From positions 44,255-108,254 of the forward strand of contig JAGZIY010000005.1 of assembly GCA_018365995.1 (NCBI GenBank): a stretch of DNA of 64,000 nt, given 5' to 3'. This DNA comes from Butyricicoccus pullicaecorum. GTDB taxonomy: Bacteria; Bacillota; Clostridia; Oscillospirales; Butyricicoccaceae. This document shows, piece by piece, positions 26,238 to 35,527 of this stretch. Numbering within the stretch: position 1 is the first letter of the stretch; each line of letters begins with the position of its first letter. The notes below the pieces were generated by a model. That model had not been told where the DNA came from, ran no database searches, and was given only the letters and a program-made list of their open reading frames with translations. A program made the translations under genes and the position numbers.

Positions 26238-28877
26238 TTACTCCTTGACCTTCGGAGTCAGTGCCTTACGAATCAAATCCACTGGATACATCGTAAGCGC
26301 CATTACACAAACGATTAGCCAGCCCTGTAAGCCAAAACGCTGACAGCTGAATACCTCACCGATGATTCCACCGATGGACACCAGAACCACTTGTACCGCC
26401 ATGATTGCAAGCCAAATATGCACAAATCGCTTGTTCTCACTCAGATGCTCAAAGATATTCATACCATCACTGCGCACATTAAACGCATTGACCATGAAGC
26501 TGAATACGAACATACAGAAGAAGCCGGTATACCACTGTGCCTCTGTTTCAAACTGTGCGCGGAAGAACGGAACCATAAACCACAGAATACTGATTACTGT
26601 CAGCCACAAGCTCATAATAACAATCTGAATTGCCATCGGCTTGCTGATAATGCTTTCATCTCTGCGGCGCGGCTTCATGCGCATATACTTTTTCAGAGCG
26701 GGTTCTCCAGCAAACATAATGGAGGCGAGAGAATCCATACAGAGGTTGATCCACAAAAGATGTGTTACCTTCAAGGGACTTTCGATTCCAAGGAACGGTG
26801 AAATTGCAGACACAAATACGGCTGCCAAATTGATGACCAGCTGCATCTTACAGAATTTCAGAATATTGATATACAGCGTGCGGCCATACCAGATTGCATT
26901 CTTGATAGAATTGAAATTATCATCTAAAATAACAAGCTTACCAGCTTCCTTTGCAACCTCTGTACCAGAGCCCATTGCAAAACCAACATCTGCACGCTTG
27001 AGTGCCGGAGAGTCATTGACACCATCACCCGTCATACCAACGACCAGATTCATTTCCTGACACAAACGCACCATACGACTCTTATCCGTTGGCAGTGCGC
27101 GGGAAATCACGCGAATACGCGGAATGATCTTCTTGACCTCGTCATCACTCATTTGAGAAAGTTCTGCGGAGGTCAGCACCAGTTCATCACCGCCGTGATA
27201 CAAATTTGCCTCACGTGCAATTGCCATTGCTGTTTCTCTGCGGTCACCTGTAATCATGACAACCTGAATGCCTGCTTTTTGTACCTCCTCAATTGCCTCA
27301 CGTGCTTCCGGACGTACATCATCACGGATACCAACAAGACCAATCAGCACCAAATCCTCATGGATTTCATCTCGTACTAATTCTTTCTTGCTGTATCCAA
27401 ATGCCAGCACACGCATTGCACGGTTTGCCAGTTCATCGATTTTGGCATTGAGCGCTGCTTCATCAATCGGTACCTCATTACCAGCAGTATCTAAGCAAAG
27501 CTTTGCCTGTGCCAAAAGGCGCTCCGGTGCACCCTTATAGAAAGTGCGATGCTGCGCCGGCAAATATGCCTGACTAAATTTATTGGCGCTGTTAAAGTCC
27601 TGTTGTACGCCTACTTCGCAGTCACTACGCTCAGCCAGTGCACGGAAGGTGTCCTCTCCAATAAACTTGAGCAGCGCCTGATCGGTCATATTACCGCCAA
27701 CAACATGATGCTGGTCGTCAAACAATGCACCAGTATTTTTGCCAATGCTGAGATGCAGCGCGTCTGCCATTTTGGGTGCGTCTGCAATGTTGGTGGTTCT
27801 GCCACAGCCATCAAAAAACTCAACAACCTCAAGCTGCCCCTTGGTAATGGTACCGGTCTTATCACTAAACAGGATATTGAGAGAGCCTGCGGTTTCAATA
27901 CCAATCGACTTACGCACAAGTACGTTAACTTTAAGAAGCTTTCCGGTATTCTGCATCAATACCAATGCAATGACAAGTGGTAAACCCTCTGGTACCGCGC
28001 AGACAATGATCGTAATCGCAATGGCAACCGCATTCATGACATCGCCAAGGATCTCCCATCCTCCTGTCTGCATATATGCACTGAATCCACCAGCAAGCAC
28101 AATAAAGTGAATAAAATATGCAAGCGCGATGACGATTGCACCGATATAACCAAAGACAGAAATCTGACCTGCAAGCTTATTAAGCTTGACCTTCAGCGGA
28201 GAATCCGGTTCTTTATCCTCCATATCCTTTGCCATCTTACCCATCATAGTGGCAAGACCAACCTTCTGGACAATCATATAGCCATCGCCATCCAGTACGG
28301 TTGCACCGCGGAACAGGCTATGCGCATCTACAAAGGTATCACCTGTAATATTTTCCGGAATGGTAAAGCCATCTGGTGCAGCAGTTTTGGGACACTCCTC
28401 AGCTTCGCCGTTGAGTGCACTGTTATCGACAGACAAGCTGCCATCTGCCAAAATACCATCTGCCAGAATCTTGTCACCAGACTGGAGCAAAATCACATCT
28501 CCAACAACCAGTTCATCTGCTTCAATCACCTTTACGACACCGTCGCGCACGACCTTGACGGTATCTTTTTTCTGCGAATCCTTCAGTTCTCGGTATGCTT
28601 TATCATTGGCAACACCAGTCTTTGCGGAAACAAAATTGACAAGCAAAATTGCAATGATTGTACCGACCGGTTCATACCAATCGCTTTGACCCAAAGCAAA
28701 CATGCCAAGCATGATAACAGCAATGACACACAGGATCCGAATCATCGGGTCCTGAAAGCCCTCCATAAACTGCTGCCAAAAGGTTTCCGGCTCAGCTTCT
28801 GGAATACTGTTAGATCCATATTTTTTTCGACTGTCCTCAACCTCTGTCGATGAAAGTCCCTTGAATTTTTTGTGCAT
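26238..28877 (-). CDS. calcium-translocating P-type ATPase (PMCA type)
   Basis: 879 residues, P2-type ATPase. Phosphorylation motif DKTGTITKGQL, PEGLP in helix M4, the hinge TGDGVNDSPALKRADVGFAMG, KGAPE in the nucleotide domain and NLCMDSLA in M6 are all seen. Ten membrane segments fit the hydropathy. These pumps export Ca2+ from the cytosol. It is the last gene of the minus-strand Ter series, 67 bp behind a terD gene with a weak terminator between, which links calcium efflux to the Ca2+-binding TerD proteins. TerD calcium binding is established for the family; a joint role here is inference. Confidence 0.95.
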   Translation of the reverse strand: MHKKFKGLSSTEVEDSRKKYGSNSIPEAEPETFWQQFMEGFQDPMIRILCVIAVIMLGMFALGQSDWYEPVGTIIAILLVNFVSAKTGVANDKAYRELKDSQKKDTVKVVRDGVVKVIEADELVVGDVILLQSGDKILADGILADGSLSVDNSALNGEAEECPKTAAPDGFTIPENITGDTFVDAHSLFRGATVLDGDGYMIVQKVGLATMMGKMAKDMEDKEPDSPLKVKLNKLAGQISVFGYIGAIVIALAYFIHFIVLAGGFSAYMQTGGWEILGDVMNAVAIAITIIVCAVPEGLPLVIALVLMQNTGKLLKVNVLVRKSIGIETAGSLNILFSDKTGTITKGQLEVVEFFDGCGRTTNIADAPKMADALHLSIGKNTGALFDDQHHVVGGNMTDQALLKFIGEDTFRALAERSDCEVGVQQDFNSANKFSQAYLPAQHRTFYKGAPERLLAQAKLCLDTAGNEVPIDEAALNAKIDELANRAMRVLAFGYSKKELVRDEIHEDLVLIGLVGIRDDVRPEAREAIEEVQKAGIQVVMITGDRRETAMAIAREANLYHGGDELVLTSAELSQMSDDEVKKIIPRIRVISRALPTDKSRMVRLCQEMNLVVGMTGDGVNDSPALKRADVGFAMGSGTEVAKEAGKLVILDDNFNSIKNAIWYGRTLYINILKFCKMQLVINLAAVFVSAISPFLGIESPLKVTHLLWINLCMDSLASIMFAGEPALKKYMRMKPRRRDESIISKPMAIQIVIMSLWLTVISILWFMVPFFRAQFETEAQWYTGFFCMFVFSFMVNAFNVRSDGMNIFEHLSENKRFVHIWLAIMAVQVVLVSIGGIIGEVFSCQRFGLQGWLIVCVMALTMYPVDLIRKALTPKVKE

Positions 28878-28908
28878 AAGGATTGTTCCTCTTCTCTCAA
28901 ATACTCTA

Positions 28909-28938
28909 CAAAATGGGGAGTGCTGATGCGCTCCCCAT
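28909..28938 (-). terminator. weak intrinsic terminator between terD and the Ca2+ ATPase
   Basis: Arms ATGGGGAG (28913-28920) and CTCCCCAT (28931-28938) with four T on the minus strand. It may attenuate rather than stop transcription into the ATPase gene. Confidence 0.65.
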
Positions 28939-28944
28939 AAATGT

Positions 28945-29541
28945 TTAACGAAAACGTTCTACCAGCTCAGCAATGCCGCCGTCCTGTGTAGGCTGCCCCA
29001 TTGCATTGAATTTCCATTCTCCATTGTGGCGATATACTTCACCAAAAATAACTGCGGTTGCCTGATTATACTGTTCAGTCAGATTATAACGGCAAATTTC
29101 CTGATTGTTACGTGCATCCACCAAACGGATAAAGCTATTTTGGATCATACCAAAATGCTGATTGCGCTCACGTGCCTGATAGATGGTAACTGCCATAACC
29201 ACGCGGTCATAATCTTCTGGCATGCGATCCAAATCAATAATGATTTGCTCGTCATCACCTTCCCCTGCACCGGTCAGGTTATCTCCCATATGCTGCACTG
29301 CACCCGACGGATGGGTCAGGTTGTTATAGAATACAACATCCTTAGTGCTCTGAATCTTTCCATTTGCACAAACCAGCGCCGAAGCATCACAGTCGATATT
29401 TTGAGATTTCCCGCCGAAACCAAACAGCCCCTTCTTTGCCGGCTTTGCCTCGTCCCAGCCCAAACCAACAATAATACGGCTCAATCCTGGGGTTTCCTTG
29501 GTCAGGCTAACTTTTTGCCCTTTTTGCAAGCTTACAGCCAT
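28945..29541 (-). CDS. TerD family protein (divergent paralogue)
   Basis: 198 residues. Begins SLQKGQKVSLTKETPGLSRIIVGLGWD like the other two copies but carries a short GLFGFGGK insert and CDASALV instead of FDLDASAFLL. The calcium-site region HMGDNLTGAGEGDDEQI is intact, then FGEVYRHNGEWKFNAMGQP. TerD proteins are Ca2+-binding, membrane-associated members of the tellurite/chemical-stress system. The insert-bearing type usually forms a distinct branch from the plain TerD copies. AAAGGAGGAAG precedes the ATG. Third of three tandem terD genes. Confidence 0.93.
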   Translation of the reverse strand: MAVSLQKGQKVSLTKETPGLSRIIVGLGWDEAKPAKKGLFGFGGKSQNIDCDASALVCANGKIQSTKDVVFYNNLTHPSGAVQHMGDNLTGAGEGDDEQIIIDLDRMPEDYDRVVMAVTIYQARERNQHFGMIQNSFIRLVDARNNQEICRYNLTEQYNQATAVIFGEVYRHNGEWKFNAMGQPTQDGGIAELVERFR

Positions 29542-29565
29542 ATATTCTTCCTCCTTTGAAACGGA

Positions 29566-30147
29566 TTATTCGGTTTCGATTCCATAATTTGCACACAGTG
29601 CTGCAAGTCCGCCATAAAATCCAGAACCGATGGCATTAAACTTCCATTCACCATTGTTGCGGTACAGTTCGCCAAACACAGCCGCAGTTTCAATCGAAAA
29701 GTCTTCTCCGAGGTCGTAGCGCATCATTTCTTCGCCAGTTTCCTCATTGTAGATTCGAACAAAGGCATTATTTACCTGACCAAAGTTCTGATTGCGGGTT
29801 TCGGCATCGTAGATAGTAACCGTGAACGCAATCTTTTCGATACTTTCAGGAACCTTAGAAAGGTCAATGCGCATCTGCTCATCGTCACCCTCACCTGCAC
29901 CGGTCAGGTTATCTCCCATGTGCTCAACTGCACCAGACGGATGCTTCAGATTTCCGTAAAATACAAAATCCTCTGAAGCACTTACTTTTCCATCCGCTTT
30001 CAGCAGAAACGCCGAAGAATCCAAATCAAAGCTTGCACCGGTATCATACTGGTTGATATCCCAGCCTACACCAACAACAACCTTCGTAAGTCCCGGATTC
30101 CCCTTTGTCAAGCTGACCTTCTGTCCTTTTTGTAAACATACTGGCAT
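29566..30147 (-). CDS. terD: TerD family protein
   Basis: 193 residues from the ATG at 30147; an earlier ATG at 30168 lies upstream of the GGAGAG ribosome site and is unlikely. Full TerD domain: VSLTKGNPGLTKVVVGVGWD, FDLDSSAFLLKADGKV, HMGDNLTGAGEGDDEQM, RYDLGEDFSIETAAVFGELYRNNGEWKFNAIGSGFYGGL. The acidic residues around NLTG.GEGDDEQ form the calcium sites in studied family members. It is closely related to the copy at 30196, pointing to a local duplication. Confidence 0.95.
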   Translation of the reverse strand: MPVCLQKGQKVSLTKGNPGLTKVVVGVGWDINQYDTGASFDLDSSAFLLKADGKVSASEDFVFYGNLKHPSGAVEHMGDNLTGAGEGDDEQMRIDLSKVPESIEKIAFTVTIYDAETRNQNFGQVNNAFVRIYNEETGEEMMRYDLGEDFSIETAAVFGELYRNNGEWKFNAIGSGFYGGLAALCANYGIETE

Positions 30148-30195
30148 AATCTTACTCTCCTTATTCATTCACAAATATTTACTGAGTATTATTAC

Positions 30196-30777
30196 TCAGC
30201 AGGTTTCAATCCCATAATTTGCACATAGTGCTGCAAGACCGCCCTGAAATCCAGAGCCAACTGCGTTAAACTTCCATTCGCCATTGTGTCTGTAAATTTC
30301 ACCAACAACAATTGCGGTTTCAATCGAAAAATCCTCACCCAAGTCATAACGGATCAACTCCTGATTGGTATCGCTGTCCACAATGCGGATATAGGCATTT
30401 GCAACCTGTCCAAAATTCTGACGGCGCTTTTCCGCCTCATATATGGTGACGGTAAAGGCAACCTTTTCTATATTCTGCGGAATGGCAGATAAATCCACTA
30501 CAATTTGCTCATCATCTCCGTCCCCCTCACCGGTCAGGTTATCTCCCATATGTTCGACAGAGCCTGACGAATGTTTGAGATTTCCATAGAATACAAAGGC
30601 ATCCGTATCTGGAGTCTGTCCATTTGCACCAAGCAGAAATGCACTGGCATCAAGGTCAAAATCGAACCCACCGTCATATTTATTGACATCCCAACCCAAA
30701 CCAACAAGTACATGACGAAGGCTTGGATTTCCCTTAGTTAAGTCTACTTTCTGTCCTTTTTGCAAGCTGATTGGCAT
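30196..30777 (-). CDS. terD: TerD family protein
   Basis: 193 residues, AAAAGGAGAG before the ATG. VDLTKGNPSLRHVLVGLGWD, FDLDASAFLLGANGQTPD, HMGDNLTGEGDGDDEQI and RYDLGEDFSIETAIVVGEIYRHNGEWKFNAVGSGFQGGLAALCANYGIE are standard. The C-terminal ~50 residues are almost identical to the 29566 copy, whereas the loop regions differ. First of three terD genes; the telA-family gene lies 36 bp upstream in the same orientation. Confidence 0.95.
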   Translation of the reverse strand: MPISLQKGQKVDLTKGNPSLRHVLVGLGWDVNKYDGGFDFDLDASAFLLGANGQTPDTDAFVFYGNLKHSSGSVEHMGDNLTGEGDGDDEQIVVDLSAIPQNIEKVAFTVTIYEAEKRRQNFGQVANAYIRIVDSDTNQELIRYDLGEDFSIETAIVVGEIYRHNGEWKFNAVGSGFQGGLAALCANYGIETC

Positions 30778-30813
30778 AGTCGTCTCTCCTTTTCTATTGC
30801 ATATTTGACAAGA

Positions 30814-31938
30814 TTAACCTTGTCCACGCATCATTTGCTCAAACTCGCCCTGAATCACACGCAGGCGCTCGGTGTCCTGTTCTCTCTGATGCCGTGCATC
30901 ATCCTGAATCTTACGTGTATCTGCAATCCCCTGCACAATGGTTTTCCATGTCTGTTCCAATGTCTCGATCTTAACCGAGCTGCCTGATGCGAGTTGCGCT
31001 GTCATACGGGACTGCTCCGCTGTATTCTGTGCATTGCGCAAAAGCATTTCGTTTGTCTTTTCATCTAATGCACTCATTGCTTCTGCCTGAATGCGCTGGC
31101 GCTTGAGCAAAATTGCCTGCGCCAATGCCTGCTTAAAGACAGGCAGTGTGATAATAAAGGCAGAATTGATTTTGCGCACCAAATTCATATTTGCAAACTG
31201 CATCGTTTTGAGCATCGGAATAGACTGCATCGCGACATTTTCTGCAATGCGCAGATCGTGTGTACGTTGCTCCAGCATCATCTGTGCCTGCTCCAAAGTT
31301 TGCAATTCAAACTGAATGGACTGGTCACCGGTTTGCTGCAAATCGCTGCGCCGCTGTTCAATGTAAGCAGCAATTTCCTGACAGCCCTGTTCGCCTGCCA
31401 AAATATATTTCACAAGTTCATGATAATAATTCACATTGGTCTCAAACATCTGCTCCAGCTTACGGTTAGATTCCTTGATTTCCGATTCATACTGCTTGAG
31501 CTGCACGAAAATCTTATCCACCTCATCACCCATGGTACGGTATTTATCCAGAATCTTGTCAAGCTGCTTGCGCATATTGGAAAACAATCGTCCAAAGAAA
31601 CCGGGATCGTCCCGAATCTCATCGATATCGAATTTATCCATAATTTTACTAAGTGCAGTCAGCATAGCACCCGAATCATCGATTTGACTCATATTCATGC
31701 CGCTCAATACAGCATCTGAGCATTTTGCAATCTCCCCTGCGACCTCTCCGCCAAATCCAACAATCGTTTCCAGATTATACACCTCAATGGTGCTTGCAAT
31801 GTCATCGACCTCCTTGGTTCCGGTGAGCTGCTTTGTCATCTGATCGCGGTCATCCTGAATGTTGTATGGTACAACCTCTGTTGTAATCTCGGGCTGTACA
31901 GCAGACTCCGGCGGACGAGAACCGAAATTGATACTCAT
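30814..31938 (-). CDS. TelA family toxic-anion resistance protein
   Basis: 374 residues, all-helical, no membrane helix. Characteristic stretches are TGTKEVDDIASTIEVYNLETIVGFGGEVAGEIAKCSDAVL near the N-terminus, a long coiled-coil middle (VDKIFVQLKQYESEIKESNRKLEQMF), then MLKTMQFANMNLVRKINSAFIITLPVFKQALAQAI. TelA/KlaA proteins accompany tellurite resistance and Ter systems; the biochemical role is unknown. Its start overlaps the YceG-like stop (ATGA) with AGGAGGGG before it, so the two are translated together. Confidence 0.93.
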   Translation of the reverse strand: MSINFGSRPPESAVQPEITTEVVPYNIQDDRDQMTKQLTGTKEVDDIASTIEVYNLETIVGFGGEVAGEIAKCSDAVLSGMNMSQIDDSGAMLTALSKIMDKFDIDEIRDDPGFFGRLFSNMRKQLDKILDKYRTMGDEVDKIFVQLKQYESEIKESNRKLEQMFETNVNYYHELVKYILAGEQGCQEIAAYIEQRRSDLQQTGDQSIQFELQTLEQAQMMLEQRTHDLRIAENVAMQSIPMLKTMQFANMNLVRKINSAFIITLPVFKQALAQAILLKRQRIQAEAMSALDEKTNEMLLRNAQNTAEQSRMTAQLASGSSVKIETLEQTWKTIVQGIADTRKIQDDARHQREQDTERLRVIQGEFEQMMRGQG

Positions 31939-34331
31939 ATGTGACCCCTCCTAAAAAATCGACTAAAAATACCCTCACTCGCGGGTGAGGACGCGGACAG
32001 GTAAGGCGGCTGCAAATCATACAGATACTCACCTGCCTGATGCTCGGTAAAAAATGGCTCTGTATAATACTTCTCTATAATTTGATATCCAGTTGGTACA
32101 AACAATACCACATCAAAACAGATGTTATGCAGGAGTGCCAGAAGGATACTGTCCTCCAAGCTGCAAGACTGCTCTCCGGTTGCAACAACAGCGACCTTGG
32201 GTACAGCCTGTGTAAAATCTGCATTCTGTAAAATGCGAACGATTTCCTTGGGCAAATTCATGGCAACCGATAAAATCTTATATTCCATGCCCTGCGAAAA
32301 AGTGCCGCGAATCAAACCGGAATCCAACAGCATTTGTACCTTATCCAATAGAAAATCCTGTACCTCTAGGCGAAGCAGCCCATAGGGATAAGCAGGACTG
32401 TTTTTCAAAGCCTCTCTTTGCAGCTTTCTATTTTTAATAAAGGACACCGGATTCAAGCGGGTATCCTCAACAGGCTGCATATAAGGCAGCCGTGTAATAC
32501 AAATGGTATCTGTATTCACCATACGCTTGACCTGTGACCAATAAGCACCAGTATCCCGATTTTTTACACCGCTGACCTTGGCAGTCAGAACGGGTACCAG
32601 CACAGTATCATCTACGACCTCAAAGCCCGGGCGATACAGTGCTTCTTTGTCCCATAAAATATAAATCTCCTCATACATGGTTTGCAGGGAAACTGCCGCT
32701 GCTTTCTGATATTGATGCGCACGATATAAACCCGAATCCTGATATAGGGTTTCCGTCAACTCCTGCTCTGCGTGATAGGCTGCTGTCTGATAGGAAACGG
32801 CATCCACAGACTCTGGAAAATGTGCTATATGCATGGTATTTGGATAGACACGCTCAAATAACAGCTTATCTGAAAGGCAGCATGGTTCTGGCTGCTCTGG
32901 ATAAATTTCCAGCACATCAATGGGAAGCTTTGCCAAAAAGCGAAGGAATAAAGCTTCAAAAGTTGTATGGCAAAGACCAAAATAAAATAATACCGGTAGC
33001 TTTCCCGCACTGTATCCCTCAAAAAGCGACCGAAAATAGCGGTTAAACCAGCATACGAGATACACGCCTTTGTTCTTTATGCGCATGGGAGGTTCATTTT
33101 CCCTGTCCAGTTCGGTCAAAATCTCTGCAAACGCACGACCGACTGCGGCATCTAATTGATGGTTTGCCGTTGGCTGTAGCATCGGCAGCAGACTGGCAAT
33201 GACCTGTGCACCGCTTTGCGCATTGCTGCGTGCAACTCGCGCGGTTTCCTCCGGGGTCGGCATCGCAAATTCTTCCAAAACGGTCACATGTCTTCCCGTG
33301 TCCTCAAGCTTTTTTCGCCACAAAAACAAATCCCGTTCATAGGACGATTTATCCTCTACGCCCAATATACGAACAAACATAGTATATATATATGCGGCGT
33401 TCTCTCCTCGACTGGCGGGATCCATCAGAGAATCGGCTGGCAAATCGCCGGAAAGCCATGTATTCGGCGCAATCACAGGCGCATCTGGAAACAACTCCGC
33501 CGGCGTACGCTGTCTTTGCGGCTGTGCTCTTTGCCGTGTGCCTGTCATCTGTGTATTTGCTGCCTGTGAACGGAGCGGCGCTGCCGGACGCTGGGGCTGC
33601 TGCACAGCCTGTGGACTGGCAGCCGACACTGCCGGACGCGAGTTTTGCACGGGCGGCCGATAGGTCTTTACCATCTGTTCCAAAGAAAAATCAGGTGGAA
33701 ATGGTGCATTTCCCGCCCATGCACACAGCGTAGACTGTTCATTTTTCGGGTCAAGCTTTTGATACCGCGCATCTCCCGCCGGTTCGATTAAAAGAATGTC
33801 ACAACCCGCCCGTGCCAAAATGCAGAACAATTGGAACTCATGACTGCTTAATTCCCCATCATATAAGATACGCGGCAGCGGGTCTTTTCCCAACAGATGC
33901 AGAAGCTGTTCAAAACGGTAATACATCCAGCACATAAACTTTGTATAAGCATTGCGCAGCATATTCTCGTTTTTTCCCTGTGCGCGCTGTGTTTCAAGCA
34001 CCTGACCAATTGCCTCTGCAATCTGGGTGCGCTGTACATGGTCCAGACGCGGCAGCCACTTTACAAGCTGTGCTTCAAAAAATGCTGTGTCACATTGGAA
34101 CGCATCCCCCAACACGCTCTGTAAATAACTCAGCTGATTGCCATCTGGATTTTGCAGCTTTCCGGTGATGCGCATTGGCATTTGTGTGCGTTTCTGCATC
34201 GCCTGCTCTAAAAAGCGAACAAGGTCTGGACTATATCCGGCAATCCTGCAAAAATAAGCCCCCACTGTCTGCCGTGCGCTCAAAGGTTTCCAAAAATCGT
34301 CAAATTTTGTTAACTGCAATCGTGTTTGCAT
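31935..34331 (-). CDS. YceG-like protein of Ter systems (two repeat halves)
   Basis: 798 residues, no signal peptide. It contains two related units: the first has PRILYDGELSSHEFQLFCIL then AGCDILLIEPAG (about 152-186), the second LPVLFYFGLCHTTFEALFL then LPIDVLEIYPEQPE (about 455-490), separated by a Gln/Pro/Ala-rich linker (about 225-285). This matches the YceG_bac family, described as a component of the biosynthetic module linked to tellurite/stress operons; its activity is unknown. It overlaps the TelA gene. A sigma-A promoter lies 67 bp upstream. The first half is also found fused to a protease across the divergent promoter region. Confidence 0.88.
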   Translation of the reverse strand: MQTRLQLTKFDDFWKPLSARQTVGAYFCRIAGYSPDLVRFLEQAMQKRTQMPMRITGKLQNPDGNQLSYLQSVLGDAFQCDTAFFEAQLVKWLPRLDHVQRTQIAEAIGQVLETQRAQGKNENMLRNAYTKFMCWMYYRFEQLLHLLGKDPLPRILYDGELSSHEFQLFCILARAGCDILLIEPAGDARYQKLDPKNEQSTLCAWAGNAPFPPDFSLEQMVKTYRPPVQNSRPAVSAASPQAVQQPQRPAAPLRSQAANTQMTGTRQRAQPQRQRTPAELFPDAPVIAPNTWLSGDLPADSLMDPASRGENAAYIYTMFVRILGVEDKSSYERDLFLWRKKLEDTGRHVTVLEEFAMPTPEETARVARSNAQSGAQVIASLLPMLQPTANHQLDAAVGRAFAEILTELDRENEPPMRIKNKGVYLVCWFNRYFRSLFEGYSAGKLPVLFYFGLCHTTFEALFLRFLAKLPIDVLEIYPEQPEPCCLSDKLLFERVYPNTMHIAHFPESVDAVSYQTAAYHAEQELTETLYQDSGLYRAHQYQKAAAVSLQTMYEEIYILWDKEALYRPGFEVVDDTVLVPVLTAKVSGVKNRDTGAYWSQVKRMVNTDTICITRLPYMQPVEDTRLNPVSFIKNRKLQREALKNSPAYPYGLLRLEVQDFLLDKVQMLLDSGLIRGTFSQGMEYKILSVAMNLPKEIVRILQNADFTQAVPKVAVVATGEQSCSLEDSILLALLHNICFDVVLFVPTGYQIIEKYYTEPFFTEHQAGEYLYDLQPPYLSASSPASEGIFSRFFRRGHI

Positions 34332-34397
34332 AATCTAAGCCCCTGATCTTACCCTATGATTTTACTTTCATCAAGTAACATGCCAAATGATACTATC

Positions 34398-34426
34398 ACT
34401 TTATCATTTTTATCATTGTTTTTCAA
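34398..34426 (-). promoter_or_regulatory. promoter of the yceG-like-telA-terD operon
   Basis: Minus strand: TTGAAA (34421-34426), 17-bp spacer, TAAAGT (34398-34403), 67 bp before the YceG-like start. Confidence 0.6.
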
Positions 34427-34442
34427 TACATGCGGGCGTTTC

Positions 34443-34467
34443 AAATGTTTACAGTTTGTAAATATTT
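34443..34467. promoter_or_regulatory. 25-bp palindrome upstream of the YceG-like promoter
   Basis: TTTACA-GTT-TGTAAA (34448-34462) extended by AAAT/ATTT ends with one G-T pair. It lies just after the StiP stop and about 17 bp upstream of the -35, a position suited to an operator; no long T-run supports a terminator. Confidence 0.45.
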
Positions 34468-34477
34468 GACAATATTT

Positions 34478-35527
34478 TTATACATCTCGCAGCTGCTGAA
34501 TCATTCCGCATGCCTTATAATTTTGCAGCGGATACGGTTCGACCGAAATTCCCTTTTCCCGTGCAAGCTGATAGAGATGTGCCAAAGCAGGGTCGTTCTG
34601 CATATCCTCACGCACGAGCATTTTCCATGGCAATCGGCGCAGCAGCACACGTGTCGCCTCTCCAATTCCCGGCTTTACCAAATTGATATCATCTATTTCA
34701 AAGTGCTTTGCTATTTGCTGTGTTTCCTCCAGCCCGCTATGCACCAGCTGAATATCCGGCAGTTCAGGTGCATCCTCAAAGCGTGCTGCAACGGCATCTA
34801 AAAACTCATAGGAGCGATCCTCTGCTGCAAGTTCTCCATAATAGGCAGCGCCATGAAAATCAGATGCTCCAATGATATCCCCACGCAGGAAAGTGCGGCT
34901 AATCAAACCGGATACCGTACAATTGAGGCAGGAGCTTGGAATGAGAAAATCCTCATGTGTTCCACATAGGTTCGTGAGACCAGCCGGATCGGATAAAACG
35001 GCAAGTTTTGCACTGACACCCGAATATGCAGCAAGTTCGCGCTGTAACTCGGTCAAAATTGCACCTTTTCCAATCCAACCGTCCACAAACTGCAAGCTGT
35101 CCGCCTCATGACGTTCCAATAGATAGCGCATTGCATTATGGTCTATGCCGCGCCCCCGAATGATGGAAATTCCATAATGCGGCACTTCTATCCCATATCG
35201 TTTACGCAAATACCACTTGAGCAAAATACCAATTGGCACACCTGCTCGTGCCAACGATACCAAAACAACTTTGTTTCCCTTATCCCGATAAATGCGCTCT
35301 GCACAGCTGCGTACCGCCGCAGCTGTGCGGTCGGTTTCATTGAGCAATGCCTGACGATAAGCCTCTAAATATTTTGTGCTGGGTACATATTCTCTGGGCA
35401 GCATTTCGCAATAGGATACGCCCGCCTGAATCTGTTTTTCCCGTTCTTGGGTGGACATCGGCTCCACCCGTCCTGTAATATCCTTCAAAAGTAAGGTCAC
35501 ATCTTCGGTGCGATAGCTGCTGTTCAT
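34478..35527 (-). CDS. StiP family protein with C-terminal PELOTA-like domain
   Basis: 349 residues from the ATG at 35527, set by GGAGG five bases upstream; it overlaps the PRTase-TRSP stop. The StiP core is seen as EREKQIQAGVSYCEMLPREYVPS near the N-terminus, VVLVSLARAGVPIGILLKWYLR, HYGISIIRGRGID and a middle Cys/Asp-rich part (LIPSSCLNCTVSGLISRT). The C-terminal ~90 residues (HFEIDDINLVKPGIGEATRVLLRRLPWKMLV) fit the PELOTA-type RNA-binding domain known from this family. StiP is annotated as a predicted cysteine protease or nucleotide-processing enzyme; activity is unproven. Confidence 0.87.
   Translation of the reverse strand: MNSSYRTEDVTLLLKDITGRVEPMSTQEREKQIQAGVSYCEMLPREYVPSTKYLEAYRQALLNETDRTAAAVRSCAERIYRDKGNKVVLVSLARAGVPIGILLKWYLRKRYGIEVPHYGISIIRGRGIDHNAMRYLLERHEADSLQFVDGWIGKGAILTELQRELAAYSGVSAKLAVLSDPAGLTNLCGTHEDFLIPSSCLNCTVSGLISRTFLRGDIIGASDFHGAAYYGELAAEDRSYEFLDAVAARFEDAPELPDIQLVHSGLEETQQIAKHFEIDDINLVKPGIGEATRVLLRRLPWKMLVREDMQNDPALAHLYQLAREKGISVEPYPLQNYKACGMIQQLRDV

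Noticed and set aside
28107..28853. 248-codon plus-strand open frame across the Ca2+ ATPase
   Set aside because: Antisense to conserved ATPase motifs; composition and context show it is a shadow.
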